Assembly (NCBI RefSeq): GCF_049341845.1
Contig: NZ_JBMPIT010000005.1
Location: 124,001 to 188,000, forward strand
DNA length: 64,000 nt
Origin: Curtobacterium guangdongense
GTDB lineage: Bacteria > Actinomycetota > Actinomycetes > Actinomycetales > Microbacteriaceae
Direction: 5' to 3'
Position 1 is the stretch's first letter; each line of letters starts with the position of its first letter. Positions 52,806 to 61,781 of this stretch are shown here, piece by piece. Under the pieces are notes generated by a model. The model ran no database searches and was not told the DNA's origin. It saw only the letters and a list, made by a program, of their open reading frames with translations. Made by a program: the position numbers and the translations under genes.

Positions 52806-54125
52806 TCAATACGAGGCGAGCAGGTCCCCGAGGACACGACGACCGAACGCGAGCGAGTCGAGCGGCACCCGCTCGTCGACACCGTGGAACATCGCCGGGA
52901 AGTCGACGCCGGCCGGCAGCTGCAGCGGCACGAAGCCGTAGCCCGCGATGCCGAGGGTCGACAGTGCCTTGTTATCCGTCCCGCCGGAGAGCAGGTACGG
53001 CAGCACCGGGGCACCCGGGTCGTGGCGGCCGAGGACGTCGCGCACGGCGTCGACGAGCGGTCCGCCGAAGTCCTGCTCGAGTCCGATGTCGCGGAAGGAC
53101 ATCACGACCTCGACGTCGTCGCCCGCGAGCTCCCGCACGCGCTCGAGGACCGTTTCTTCGTCGCCGGGGAGGCACCGGATGTCGATGAGCGCCTCGGCGG
53201 CGTCGGGGATGACGTTGTGCTTGTACCCGGCCTGCAGCACCGTCGGGTTCGACGTCGTGTGCAGCGCCGCGTGGATGAACCGGGACGCCGACCCCGTCGC
53301 CAGGGCCACCTCGTCCGGGCCGGTGACCGCCGGGTCCACGCCGAGGAACCGTGCGACCTCGGCGACCATCGCCTCGGTCGTGGCGGACAGCCGAACGGGC
53401 CATTCCTCGCTCCCGATCCGGGCGACGGCCGCCGCGAGCTTGGTCACGGCGTTGTCGCGGATGACGTGCGAGCCGTGCGCCGCCGTGCCCTTCGCGACGA
53501 GCTTGAGCCACATCAGGGCCTTCTCGCCGGTCTGCAGCAGGTACGCGCGGCGGTCGCCGAGCGTGATCGAGTAGCCGCCGACCTCGCTGATGGCGGCCGA
53601 TGCTCCGGCGAACACCTCGGGGTGCTCGGACACGACGTGGTGCGAGCCGAGGACTCCCCCGGCTTCCTCGTCCGCGAAGTACGCGATCACGAGGTCACGC
53701 TCGGGTGCCCCCTGCGCCGCGATCACGTCACCGAGGGCGGTGAGCATCATCGCGTCCATGTTCTTCATGTCCACCGCGCCGCGGCCCCACAGCATGCCGT
53801 CCTTGACCACGCCGCCGAACGGGTCGACGCTCCAGTTCGCGGGATCGGCGGGGACGACGTCGAGGTGGCCGTGCACGACGAGCGCCGGCTTGCTGCGATC
53901 GCGTCCGGGGATGCGAGCGACGACGCTCACCCGGTCGGGCTCCGACTCGAAGAGCTGCGGCGTCGCGCCGAGCTCCTGCAGCTTGGCTTCGACGTAGTGC
54001 GCCGCTTCCGTCTCGCCCTTCGAGCGACCTTCGCCCCAGTTCGTGGTGTCGATCCGGATGAGGTCCCGGGCGATCGCCGCGGTGGCTTCGAGCTCGGTCG
54101 TGGTGGCCGCGGGATCCGTCGTCAT
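52806..54125 (-). CDS. M20-family metallopeptidase
   Basis: A 439-residue zinc-dependent exo- or dipeptidase/deacylase. Metal and catalytic residues are visible: VVHGHLDVVPADPANW (His and Asp), MLWGRGAVDMKNM (bridging Asp), YFADEEAGGVLGS (catalytic Glu and ligand Glu) and a late His in AMFHGVDERVPLDS. The dimerisation domain is inserted at about 200-310. The substrate is unknown; the M. tuberculosis homologue Rv2141c is in the same neighbourhood. It is divergent from tRNA-Leu. Confidence 0.93.
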   Translation of the reverse strand: MTTDPAATTTELEATAAIARDLIRIDTTNWGEGRSKGETEAAHYVEAKLQELGATPQLFESEPDRVSVVARIPGRDRSKPALVVHGHLDVVPADPANWSVDPFGGVVKDGMLWGRGAVDMKNMDAMMLTALGDVIAAQGAPERDLVIAYFADEEAGGVLGSHHVVSEHPEVFAGASAAISEVGGYSITLGDRRAYLLQTGEKALMWLKLVAKGTAAHGSHVIRDNAVTKLAAAVARIGSEEWPVRLSATTEAMVAEVARFLGVDPAVTGPDEVALATGSASRFIHAALHTTSNPTVLQAGYKHNVIPDAAEALIDIRCLPGDEETVLERVRELAGDDVEVVMSFRDIGLEQDFGGPLVDAVRDVLGRHDPGAPVLPYLLSGGTDNKALSTLGIAGYGFVPLQLPAGVDFPAMFHGVDERVPLDSLAFGRRVLGDLLASY

Positions 54126-54202
54126 GCACCAACGCTATCGGGCACCGCTGACGCGCCGGAACTCGCCGTCACCGGGGGACGCGCCCGGGATGCGCGCCCG
54201 TG

Positions 54203-54232
54203 TTCAACGTGCGTTCACAGCCGTGCTAATGT
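54203..54232 (+). promoter_or_regulatory. Probable promoter of tRNA-Leu(GAG)
   Basis: TTCAAC (54203-54208) and TAATGT (54227-54232) are separated by 18 bp. They would start transcription near 54239, giving a 5' leader of about 54 bases before the tRNA. It is the best -35/-10 pair in the 167-bp gap. Confidence 0.55.
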
Positions 54233-54292
54233 CTTCTCCGGCAGCAACGCCGGGGAAACCCGCCGGAGCGGCCGACAACTGAACGAACACCT

Positions 54293-54378
54293 GTCCGGGT
54301 GGCGGAATTGGTAGACGCGCTAGCTTGAGGTGCTAGTGCCCGTATTAGGGCGTGGGGGTTCAAGTCCCCCCTCGGACA
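54293..54378 (+). tRNA. tRNA-Leu, anticodon GAG
   Basis: An 86-base class II tRNA folds fully. The acceptor stem GTCCGGG pairs with CTCGGAC with one G-U pair. The anticodon stem CTAGC/GCTAG holds the loop TTGAGGT, so the anticodon is GAG, reading CUC and CUU. A long variable arm (TGCCCGTATTAGGGCG) and a T-arm GGGGG TTCAAGT CCCCC follow. Discriminator is A; CCA is not encoded. CUC is a frequent Leu codon in these genes. Confidence 0.98.
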
Positions 54379-54398
54379 CGCAGTGTTGAGACACGCGG

Positions 54399-54433
54399 CG
54401 AACGGCTCACCTTCGGGTGGGCCGTTCGTTTTT
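54399..54433 (+). terminator. Rho-independent terminator of tRNA-Leu
   Basis: CGAACGGCTCACC (54399-54411), the tetraloop TTCG and GGTGGGCCGTTCG (54416-54428) form a 13-bp stem with one G-T pair, followed by five T at 54429-54433. This is the most classical intrinsic terminator in the window. Confidence 0.93.
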
Positions 54434-54522
54434 GCGCGCCCGTTTCATCTCTCCGCGGCAGTCGTTGCGCGCGGACGCGCAGCCGACGGGTCAACGCGAC
54501 GACACGACCGACGCGACCAGCA

Positions 54523-54570
54523 GACCGACGGGAGGCCCGGTGCCAGCTGGCACCGGGCCTCCCGTCGGTC
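54523..54570. terminator. 48-bp perfect palindrome downstream of ndh, GACGGGAGGC family
   Basis: The span 54523-54570 is a perfect palindrome with centre CCAGCTGG and arm GACCGACGGGAGGCCCGG. It lies 13 bp beyond the end of ndh (minus strand) and also faces the tRNA unit. It differs from the 50429 element by one base pair and is longer by four pairs per arm. Confidence 0.88.
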
Positions 54571-54583
54571 GGGCAGTCGCCTG

Positions 54584-55909
54584 CTACTTCGTCGCGTCCA
54601 CGAAGGCGCGGCGCGGGTCCGTCTCCTTGATCAGCGAGGTCGCGTCACGACCGGAGACCGCACCGGTCACCCAGCCGATGACGATGCGCGCCTTGCGGTT
54701 CAGCGTCGGCATCGCGTACACGTGGTACGCCCGGTGCGCGAGCCACGCGAGCAGGTTCGTCATCTTGATGCCCTTGATGTTCGCGGCACCCTTCCCGACG
54801 CCGTACGAAGCGACGGTCCCGATCGACGGGTGGCGGTACTCCTCGAGCGGCTTGCCCGTGATCGTCGCGACCACGTTGTCCGCCGCCACGACGGCCTGAC
54901 GCACGGCGTTCTGCGCGTTCGGCGGGTAGTACGCCGGCTGCTTGTCCGCGGTGAGGTCGGGGACCTGCGCGACGTCGCCGAGACCCCAGACGCCCGGGAC
55001 GACCTCGTGCGTCTCCTCGTTCTCGACCTGGAGCTTCGCGTTCGCGGCGAGGTGCCCCTTCGGCCCGCGCGGCAGGTCGGAGGCGTCGAGGAGCGGGTTC
55101 GGCTTCACGCCGGCGGTCCAGACGAGCAGCCCGGTGGCGAACTCGTCGCCGTCGGAGAGCTTCACGACGCCACCCTCGCAGCTCGGCATCGTGGTCTTCA
55201 GGCGGACGTCGATGCCGCGGGCACGAAGGGACTCGAGGGTCCACTTCGACAGCTCGGGGCCGACCTCCGGCGCGACGCGGTCGAGCGCGTCGATGAGCAC
55301 CCAGCGCGGCTGCTCCCCCGCGAGCGACGGGTAGGTCTTGATCGCGGCCTGCGAGACGTCGAACAGCTCGCCGATCGCCTCGACGCCGGTGTAGCCGCCG
55401 CCGATGAAGATGCTGGTCAGGAGTCGGCGACGCTCGTCCTCGTCACGGGTCGCCGCGGCCTTCGCGATGTTGTCGAGCAGCTTCGCCCGGACGTACGCCG
55501 CCTCTTCCACGCTCTTGAAGCCGACGCCGACCTCTTCGAGACCGGGCGTCGGGAAGGTCCTGGTGACGGAGCCGAGCGCGACGACGAGCTGGTCGTAGCC
55601 GAGCGTGCGGTCGTCACCACCGGCCGTGGCGATCGAGACGGTCTTGTCGGCGGACGAGATCCCGGTGACCTTGCCCTGGATCACCCGGGTCTTGCGCAGC
55701 GCACGACGGAGCTCGACCGTGACGTCCTTCGGTGCGATGTGACCACCGGCGACCTCTGGCAGGAACGGCAGGTACGTGTAGTACGTGTTCTGGTCGACGA
55801 GGGTGATGCGCATCGGGACCGTCGCGGCGTGCTTCTGGAGCTGCTTGACGGTCGTGTAGCCGGCTGAGCCGCCACCGAGGACGAGGACGTGAGGGATGGA
55901 GTCTGCCAT
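54584..55909 (-). CDS. ndh: Type II NADH:quinone dehydrogenase
   Basis: A 441-residue peripheral flavoprotein that moves electrons from NADH to menaquinone without pumping protons. Two dinucleotide folds are visible: VLVLGGGSAGYTTVKQLQKH for FAD (about residues 8-27) and SIFIGGGYTGVEAIGELFDV for NADH. The flavin-contact segment VVPGVWGLGDVAQVPDLTA and a C-terminal amphipathic region (LLAWLAHRAYHVYAMP) for membrane attachment are present. GGAGG sits unusually close to the ATG. It feeds the bcc-aa3 chain encoded at 8.8-13 kb. Confidence 0.95.
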   Translation of the reverse strand: MADSIPHVLVLGGGSAGYTTVKQLQKHAATVPMRITLVDQNTYYTYLPFLPEVAGGHIAPKDVTVELRRALRKTRVIQGKVTGISSADKTVSIATAGGDDRTLGYDQLVVALGSVTRTFPTPGLEEVGVGFKSVEEAAYVRAKLLDNIAKAAATRDEDERRRLLTSIFIGGGYTGVEAIGELFDVSQAAIKTYPSLAGEQPRWVLIDALDRVAPEVGPELSKWTLESLRARGIDVRLKTTMPSCEGGVVKLSDGDEFATGLLVWTAGVKPNPLLDASDLPRGPKGHLAANAKLQVENEETHEVVPGVWGLGDVAQVPDLTADKQPAYYPPNAQNAVRQAVVAADNVVATITGKPLEEYRHPSIGTVASYGVGKGAANIKGIKMTNLLAWLAHRAYHVYAMPTLNRKARIVIGWVTGAVSGRDATSLIKETDPRRAFVDATK

Positions 55910-55979
55910 TCCTCCGGTCTACTCGATCTGACCTTGCCGCGTCATGTACGCCGCGCAGAATGCCGAGATCCGGTCGAGA

Positions 55980-56183
55980 TCAACGACGACCGTCGCGCAA
56001 CCGCCACCACGCCGTCTCGGCGAGGTCGACCCCGAGGTACACCCCGTGGGCGGTCCGGCGCGATTCGGTGAGGCTGAAGCGACGGAGACGGTAGCCGCCA
56101 CCGAACCGGTCGATGATCGCCTCGGGAGAGGACTCGGCCGTGCGCTTCACGAGCCAGGTCCGCTCGTCGACGGGGACGATCAC
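55980..56183 (-). CDS. Small hypothetical protein, 67 aa
   Basis: A short frame from GTG 56183, 13 bp after the helicase stop on the same strand. The product begins VIVPVDERTWLVKRTAESSP and contains IIDRFGGGYRLRRFSL and GVYLGVDLAETAWWRLRDG. It is basic, without a membrane segment. It continues the series of closely packed genes FUSC-dinB-helicase, which is the main reason for accepting it; no family is recognised. The strand opposite offers only a less plausible overlapping frame. Confidence 0.55.
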   Translation of the reverse strand: MIVPVDERTWLVKRTAESSPEAIIDRFGGGYRLRRFSLTESRRTAHGVYLGVDLAETAWWRLRDGRR

Positions 56184-56196
56184 GCGCGCACCGGGC

Positions 56197-58155
56197 TCAC
56201 CGGCGCCCGCCGATGCGGGAGCGCAGCAGGTCGATGCGCTTCTGGATCTGCTCGATGCTCGCCTGTGCGACGGCCGGTCCCCCGCTGATCCGCCGGAGTT
56301 CGGCGTGGATGGCGCCGTGCGGCTCGTTCGAGTGCCTGGACCAAATTGACACGAGCCGCTGGAGCTCGGAGCGTTGCTCCTTGAGGGTCATGTACATCGG
56401 CCGGTTCTCGGGCGCCGCGGCCTTCGGCTGGCCGTCCTTCACGGCGCGACCCTTCGAACGCTTCGCTTGGGTGGCCTGCCGCGCACGCAGCAGGTCGCGC
56501 ACCTGATCGGGTTCGAGGAGCCCCGGGATCCCGATGAAGTCGAGTTCTTCCAACGAGCCGATCTCGCCACCGGTGCCGAACTCGCCGCCGTCGTAGAGGA
56601 CACGGTCGAACGACGCCTGCGAGTCGAGGGCCTCGAACGGCTGCACGTCGAGGAGGCTCTCCGAAGCGCGTTCCTCCTTGTTGGCCTCGGCGACCATCGC
56701 GTCTTCGGGGTTGTACATCCCGTCGTCGGCGTCCTTCGGGCGATCGAGTGCGTGGTCGCGCTCGAGCTCGAGGGTCGCCGCCAGGGCCATCAGCCCGGGG
56801 ACGCTCGGCAGGAACACCGACGCCGTCTCCCCACGGCGACGAGCACGCACGAAGCGGCCGATCACCTGCGCGAAGAAGAGCGGCGTGCTCGCGCTGGTCG
56901 CGTACACCCCGACGCAGAGCCGCGGGACGTCGACACCTTCGGACACCATGCGGACCGCGACCATCCACCGCGAGGTGTCCGCGGCGAACGCGCCGATCCG
57001 GCTCGATCCCGCAGCTTCGTCGGAGAGGACGACGGTGGGCCGCTCCCCCGTGATCTGCTGCAGGATCCTGGCGTACGCACGAGCGGTCGTCGTGTCGGTC
57101 GCGATGACCAGGCCACCGGCGTCCGGCACACCGCGGCGGACCTCGGTCAGGCGCTTGTCGGCCGCCGACAGCACGGCCGGCATCCACTCGCCTTCCGGGG
57201 AGAGGGCCGTGCGCCATGCCTGCGCCGTGATGTCCTTCGTGACCTGCTCGCCGAGGGACGCCGACATCTCGTCTCCCATGCGCGTCTTCCAGCGCATCTG
57301 GCCGGCGTAGGCCATGAACAGCACGGGGCGGACGACGCCGTCCTGCAGGGCGCGTCCGTAGCCGTAGTTGTAGTCGGAGATCGACGTGCGGATGCCCTGC
57401 TCGTCGGGGGCGTACTGCACGAACGGGATCGGTGCGGTGTCCGAGCGGAACGGCGTCCCGGAGAGCGACAGGCGGCGCGCGGCACCGCTGAACGCCTCCC
57501 GGATGCCGTCGCCCCAGGTGAGCGCGTCGCCGCCGTGGTGGACCTCGTCGAGGATCACGAGCGTGCGACCGCCCTCGGTGATCTTCTTGTGGACCTCGGG
57601 GTTCATGCCGACCTGGGCGTACGTGATGGCGACGCCCTGGTAGTGCCGGCCGAACATGCCGTCGCCGTTCTTGAACATCGGGTCGATGCGGATGTTCACG
57701 CGGTCGGCGGCGTCCGCCCACTGGCGCTTCAGGTGTTCCGTCGGTGCGACCACCACGATGCGGTCGACGGTGCCCCGCGCGAGCAGCTCGGTCGCGAGCC
57801 GGAGCGCGAACGTGGTCTTGCCGGCGCCGGGCGTCGCCGCGGCGAGGAAGTCGCGCGGCTCGGTCTCGAAGTACTTCGTGAGCGCTTCGACCTGCCAGGC
57901 ACGGAGCTTCGACGCGGTGCCCCATGCCGCACGGTCCGGGAAGGCCGGCGAGAGGTGCTCCGCCGCGGCGTTGCCCGCGATCTCGGCCAGTTCGGCCGGC
58001 GCGAGTTCGGCCGGCGCCGATCCGGCCGGAGCCTGTTCGGCCCGTCCGAGTTCCTCCGACGGCGCCGTGGCCCGCTCGGTGTCGAGTCCGTCGGCCGCGG
58101 CGTGCTGCTGGTGTTCGTACTCCGCTGCGCTCACTGTCCCCGATTCTACCGTCAC
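56197..58155 (-). CDS. DEAD/DEAH-box helicase of the type III restriction Res-like family
   Basis: A 652-residue superfamily 2 protein. After an acidic/Ala-rich N-terminal 75 residues come KLRAWQVEALTKYFETEPRD, Walker A LAAATPGAGKTTFALRLATE, VVVAPTEHLKRQWADAADRV, DEVHHGGDALTWGDG (DEVH) and LSLSGTPFRSDTAPI. The second domain has VRMVSEGVDVPRLCVGVYAT and FFAQVIGRFVRARRRGETAS (motif VI). A C-terminal helical region may bind partners. No methylase is present, so a restriction role is unlikely. GTG 58155 overlaps the dinB stop, pointing to co-expression with DNA polymerase IV. Confidence 0.93.
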   Translation of the reverse strand: MTVESGTVSAAEYEHQQHAAADGLDTERATAPSEELGRAEQAPAGSAPAELAPAELAEIAGNAAAEHLSPAFPDRAAWGTASKLRAWQVEALTKYFETEPRDFLAAATPGAGKTTFALRLATELLARGTVDRIVVVAPTEHLKRQWADAADRVNIRIDPMFKNGDGMFGRHYQGVAITYAQVGMNPEVHKKITEGGRTLVILDEVHHGGDALTWGDGIREAFSGAARRLSLSGTPFRSDTAPIPFVQYAPDEQGIRTSISDYNYGYGRALQDGVVRPVLFMAYAGQMRWKTRMGDEMSASLGEQVTKDITAQAWRTALSPEGEWMPAVLSAADKRLTEVRRGVPDAGGLVIATDTTTARAYARILQQITGERPTVVLSDEAAGSSRIGAFAADTSRWMVAVRMVSEGVDVPRLCVGVYATSASTPLFFAQVIGRFVRARRRGETASVFLPSVPGLMALAATLELERDHALDRPKDADDGMYNPEDAMVAEANKEERASESLLDVQPFEALDSQASFDRVLYDGGEFGTGGEIGSLEELDFIGIPGLLEPDQVRDLLRARQATQAKRSKGRAVKDGQPKAAAPENRPMYMTLKEQRSELQRLVSIWSRHSNEPHGAIHAELRRISGGPAVAQASIEQIQKRIDLLRSRIGGRR

Positions 58156-59402
58156 CCGATGTCCTGTCGGGCGTGCGGAGGTCGTTGCTCGGGCGTGCCG
58201 CGGACCAGCGACGCCGGTCGGAGCACGCCGGCGCCGAAGCGTGCCGTGACCGCGTCGACGGTGGTCTCGGTCTCACGCCACGGCGCGTCGTCGTCCCACA
58301 GCGCGTTGCTCGCCGCGGTCGGGACGAGGTTCTCACCGCGGACCCCGATGAGCCGGATGCGGTTGCCGGGCTTGTGCAGCACGTCGTACAGCTCGACGGC
58401 TTCGCGGTGGATCCGGCGCGCGACGTCGGTCGGCTCGGCGAGGGTGCGCGAGCGGGTCAGCGTCGTGAAGTCGGTGTACCGGACCTTGAGGGCGATCGTG
58501 CGGGCCTGGACGTCGGCACGGCGCATCCGGACGGCGACCTTCTCCGCCAGGCGCAGGAGTTCGCGCGCCACCACATCACGGTCGGTGAGGTCGGTGCCGA
58601 AGGTGACTTCGTGCCCGATCGACTTCTCGCCGACGGCCGTGTCGACCACGCGCGGGTCACGCCCCCAGGACAGGTCGTGCAGACGCTGCCCACCGGCAGG
58701 GCCGAGCGCGGACACGAGCGAGCCGAGCGGGGTGGTCGCCAGGTCGCCGACGGTGCGGATGCCGCGGCGCTCGAGGATCTCCTGCGTCTTGCCGCCGACA
58801 CCCCACAGCGCGGACACCGGCTGCGGGTGGAGGAAGGCCACGGTCTCGGCCTCGGGGACCACGAGGAGCCCTGCTGGCTTGGCGCGGCTCGAGGCGAGCT
58901 TCGCGACGAACTTCGTCGACGCGGCACCGACCGAGCAGTGCAGCCCCGTCTCCTCGAACACGGCGCGGCGGATCGCCGTGCCGATCTCCCACGGCGTGCC
59001 GTACATCCGGACGGCCCCGGCGACGTCGAGGAAGGCCTCGTCGATGCCGAGCTGTTCGACCCTGGGGGTGAACCGGTCGAAGACGTCCATCACCGCGGCG
59101 GAGTTCGCCCGGTACTTCTCGAAGTGCGGTTCGACGATGATGGCGTTCGGGCAACGGCGCTTCGCGACGGCCATCGGCATCGCCGAGTTCACGCCGTACT
59201 TGCGGGCTTCGTACGTGGCGGCCGTGACCACCGAGCGGTCGGAGTCGTGCCCGACGATCACCGGCAGTCCGCGGAGGTCCGGTCGGTCGAGCAGTTCCAC
59301 CGACGCGAAGAACGCGTCCATGTCGACGTGCAGGACCGTTGCCGTCAGGTCCGCGACCGGTTGGTCGGAGACGAGGCGGTTGCGTCCGTCCTGCTTGCTC
59401 AC
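58152..59402 (-). CDS. dinB: DNA polymerase IV (Y-family)
   Basis: A 416-residue translesion polymerase. Catalytic acids lie in LHVDMDAFFASVELLDRPDL (Asp near residues 27 and 29) and QLGIDEAFLDVAGAVRMYGT (Asp-Glu). RSVVTAATYEARKYGVNSAM and CSVGAASTKFVAKLASSRAK are typical fingers and palm segments. The HhH region and little-finger domain (IGHEVTFGTDLTDRDVVARE) follow. The C-terminus has no obvious clamp-binding QLSLF-type motif. GTG 59402 overlaps the FUSC stop (GTGA), and its own stop overlaps the helicase start. Confidence 0.95.
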   Translation of the reverse strand: MSKQDGRNRLVSDQPVADLTATVLHVDMDAFFASVELLDRPDLRGLPVIVGHDSDRSVVTAATYEARKYGVNSAMPMAVAKRRCPNAIIVEPHFEKYRANSAAVMDVFDRFTPRVEQLGIDEAFLDVAGAVRMYGTPWEIGTAIRRAVFEETGLHCSVGAASTKFVAKLASSRAKPAGLLVVPEAETVAFLHPQPVSALWGVGGKTQEILERRGIRTVGDLATTPLGSLVSALGPAGGQRLHDLSWGRDPRVVDTAVGEKSIGHEVTFGTDLTDRDVVARELLRLAEKVAVRMRRADVQARTIALKVRYTDFTTLTRSRTLAEPTDVARRIHREAVELYDVLHKPGNRIRLIGVRGENLVPTAASNALWDDDAPWRETETTVDAVTARFGAGVLRPASLVRGTPEQRPPHARQDIG

Positions 59403-61732
59403 ACGGAGATGGTGCCATCGACCGCCGACATCCGCGCCGAGGCGTCGCCGACGACCGTCATGCCGACCCGCTCGGCCAGCAGGGCGAGCGACTCGTCGAT
59501 GCGACCGAGGGCGTGCACGCGGTCCCGCAGGGCGTCGCCCTCCGGACCGTCGGGGAGTGACTGCGCCACGTCCTCGATCCGGTCGGTGATCCGGGTCCAG
59601 ACCCCCTCGTCCGTGGCGGCGGGGCCGGCCACGACGCGGTCCGACAGCGTGTCCACGGACGCGGCGAGGGCCTCCGCCGCACCGCGCAGGGTGTCGGGGA
59701 CGACCGCCGGGGCCGCACCGGGCCTCCCGGCCAGCTCCCGCGCGAACGCCGCAGCCGCCTGCAGGGACGCACGCATCCGCGCATCGGCGCGTGCCGGCCC
59801 GCCCGTCGGGAATCGCACCATCGGCTTCAGGACGCTCTCGAGCTGGTACGTCGCGTTGTCGACGGCGCGGGAGCGGGTGCGCAGGTCGAGGCGGTCCGAT
59901 CGGGACGCCGTGGTCGCGTCCGCCTCGTCGCCGTCGTCGGTCTCGTCCGCGTCCACCCCCACGGTCGCCAGCACGAAGGCCCGCACCGCGACGAGCTGCC
60001 GGCGCACGGCGCGCCGGACGACGCTGCGCGTCGCGAGCGGCAGCACCACCAGGCTGACCAGGATCGCAATGGTCGCGCCGAGCAGGTTCTCGGCGAGGCG
60101 CATCGGGATGAGCGCGTCGGTAAAGGTGCCCGAGTAGTCGTAGACCTGGCAGAGCACGACGACGAGGCATGCTGCCCAGACCGCGTACAGCCCGCCGAAC
60201 CCGTAGGTGCCGACGGCGAGGAGCACGCAGACGATGACCATCGTGACCCACGGGTGGTCGGTGCCGAGGAGGTGCACCAGCCCGATGCCGACCACACCGC
60301 CGACGATCGTCCCCACACCGCGGTGGATGCCCTTGCGGACGCGTTCCGGGGTGGTGTTCGTGCCGGCGAGGACGATCATCACGCCGATGACGCCCCAGTA
60401 GAAGCGGCTGCTGTCGAGGAGCAGGGCGAGCGGCTCCGTGATCGCGACGGCGATCGCCGCGTGCACCGCGGTCCGGAGCGACGCCGTCATGTGGAACCGA
60501 CGCCACGGCCCCTCCGCGATCTCGTCCGCGACGACCGGCACGGCACCGACCGGGCGGCCCCCCGCGAGGATCACCGGGGACGCGAACGGTACCCCGTCGC
60601 CCGCGCGGGGCAGCTCGTCGCGCAGCTCCCGCCAGCGGAGCCCGGCCGTCCGGAGGTCCGTGAACTCCCGGCCCATCCGCTGCACGAGCACGGTGGTGCG
60701 TGACCCTTGGTCGGCAGCGGTCGCCGTGATCGCGAACCGCGCTGCGAGCGTCTTGCCGGCGTCGTCCCCCGCGCTGCCGCCGTGCCGGAGCACCGTGGTG
60801 AACGCCCGGAGCGCGGCGTGCCGGACGTCCTCCGGCGCGCCCTGCTCGACGAGGGCCGCTGCGGCACGGCCGAGCTCGTCGATCGCGAAGTGGGTGTCGA
60901 ACACGAGGCGGTGCAGCTCGTCGGCCGTGCCGTCGATGCCGCTCGCCGCGAGCATGCCGTCGACCGTCAGTGCGATCTCGTGGTACTGCGCACGCCGGTG
61001 CCGGAGCCGACGGAGCGCCCTGGCACGGCTGCGCGGTTCGTCGGCGGTCGCGAGGGCAGCGGTCGCCGCCTCGAGCACGTCCGACCCGCGCGCCACGAAG
61101 CCGCGCCGGGTGCGCATCAGGGAGCGGTACGGGTTCGGGCGGAGGAACACCGTCCGGACCACGATCGTCGTGGTGAGGGACCCGGCGACGACGACGGACA
61201 GCGGCAGCACCGCGGTCTCCGGAAGCGGCAGCAGCAGCCCGCACAGGTACCCGGAGAAGGCGACGACGGCGGCGTCGGACGCCCACTTCCCCCACTGGAA
61301 CGCCAGGAACTGCACGAAGAGCAGCACGACGATGAGCACGAGCTCGACGATGCGGAACGGGTGCAGTGCGATGCTGCCGGCCAGGGCGACGACGAACGGC
61401 ACGATGACGGCACCGGTGCGTCCGGCGACGCGGCCGGCGCTCGGGTCGACGATGACCAGGCACGTGATGAACGCCGGCATCGCGCCGATCATCAGCCCGA
61501 GGATCGCGGGCAGCCCGAACACGAGGGCGAACGCGTACCCGACGGCCATGCCGGCGGGAACGCACAGCAGGGTGCGCAGGGCGCCCTCGCTCTTGACGAA
61601 GCCCGGGTCGAGGACGAGCAGGCGGTCCCACAGGCGCTGGCGGCGGGGGCGACGCCGCGGTGGTGTCCGGTGCGTGGGTGCGGGGCGGCCGCGGTCGGTC
61701 CGTTCGATCGTCGCGTCCGTCGTGCTCGTCAC
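59399..61732 (-). CDS. FUSC-family aromatic-acid-exporter-like membrane protein
   Basis: A 777-residue protein with two blocks of membrane helices, separated by a long cytoplasmic region. First block: RTLLCVPAGMAVGYAFALVF, AILGLMIGAMPAFITCLVIV and GAVIVPFVVALAGSIALHPF; second block: HAAIAVAITEPLALLLDSSR, FYWGVIGVMIVLAGTNTTPE and GIHRGVGTIVGGVVGIGLVH. The last block matches the FUSC domain of AaeB-like exporters. AGGAGG lies 11 bases before GTG 61732 and only 2 bases before ATG 61741, so GTG is chosen. The substrate is unknown. It leads the operon with dinB. Confidence 0.88.
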   Translation of the reverse strand: MTSTTDATIERTDRGRPAPTHRTPPRRRPRRQRLWDRLLVLDPGFVKSEGALRTLLCVPAGMAVGYAFALVFGLPAILGLMIGAMPAFITCLVIVDPSAGRVAGRTGAVIVPFVVALAGSIALHPFRIVELVLIVVLLFVQFLAFQWGKWASDAAVVAFSGYLCGLLLPLPETAVLPLSVVVAGSLTTTIVVRTVFLRPNPYRSLMRTRRGFVARGSDVLEAATAALATADEPRSRARALRRLRHRRAQYHEIALTVDGMLAASGIDGTADELHRLVFDTHFAIDELGRAAAALVEQGAPEDVRHAALRAFTTVLRHGGSAGDDAGKTLAARFAITATAADQGSRTTVLVQRMGREFTDLRTAGLRWRELRDELPRAGDGVPFASPVILAGGRPVGAVPVVADEIAEGPWRRFHMTASLRTAVHAAIAVAITEPLALLLDSSRFYWGVIGVMIVLAGTNTTPERVRKGIHRGVGTIVGGVVGIGLVHLLGTDHPWVTMVIVCVLLAVGTYGFGGLYAVWAACLVVVLCQVYDYSGTFTDALIPMRLAENLLGATIAILVSLVVLPLATRSVVRRAVRRQLVAVRAFVLATVGVDADETDDGDEADATTASRSDRLDLRTRSRAVDNATYQLESVLKPMVRFPTGGPARADARMRASLQAAAAFARELAGRPGAAPAVVPDTLRGAAEALAASVDTLSDRVVAGPAATDEGVWTRITDRIEDVAQSLPDGPEGDALRDRVHALGRIDESLALLAERVGMTVVGDASARMSAVDGTISV

Positions 61733-61781
61733 CTGGCGCATCGCCTCCTGAGGGGGGAACACCAATAGTACCGCATGCGAA

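Noticed and set aside
56197..58155. A type III restriction system based on the Res-like helicase
   Set aside because: No Mod methylase and no recognisable endonuclease domain lie nearby, and the gene is coupled to dinB.
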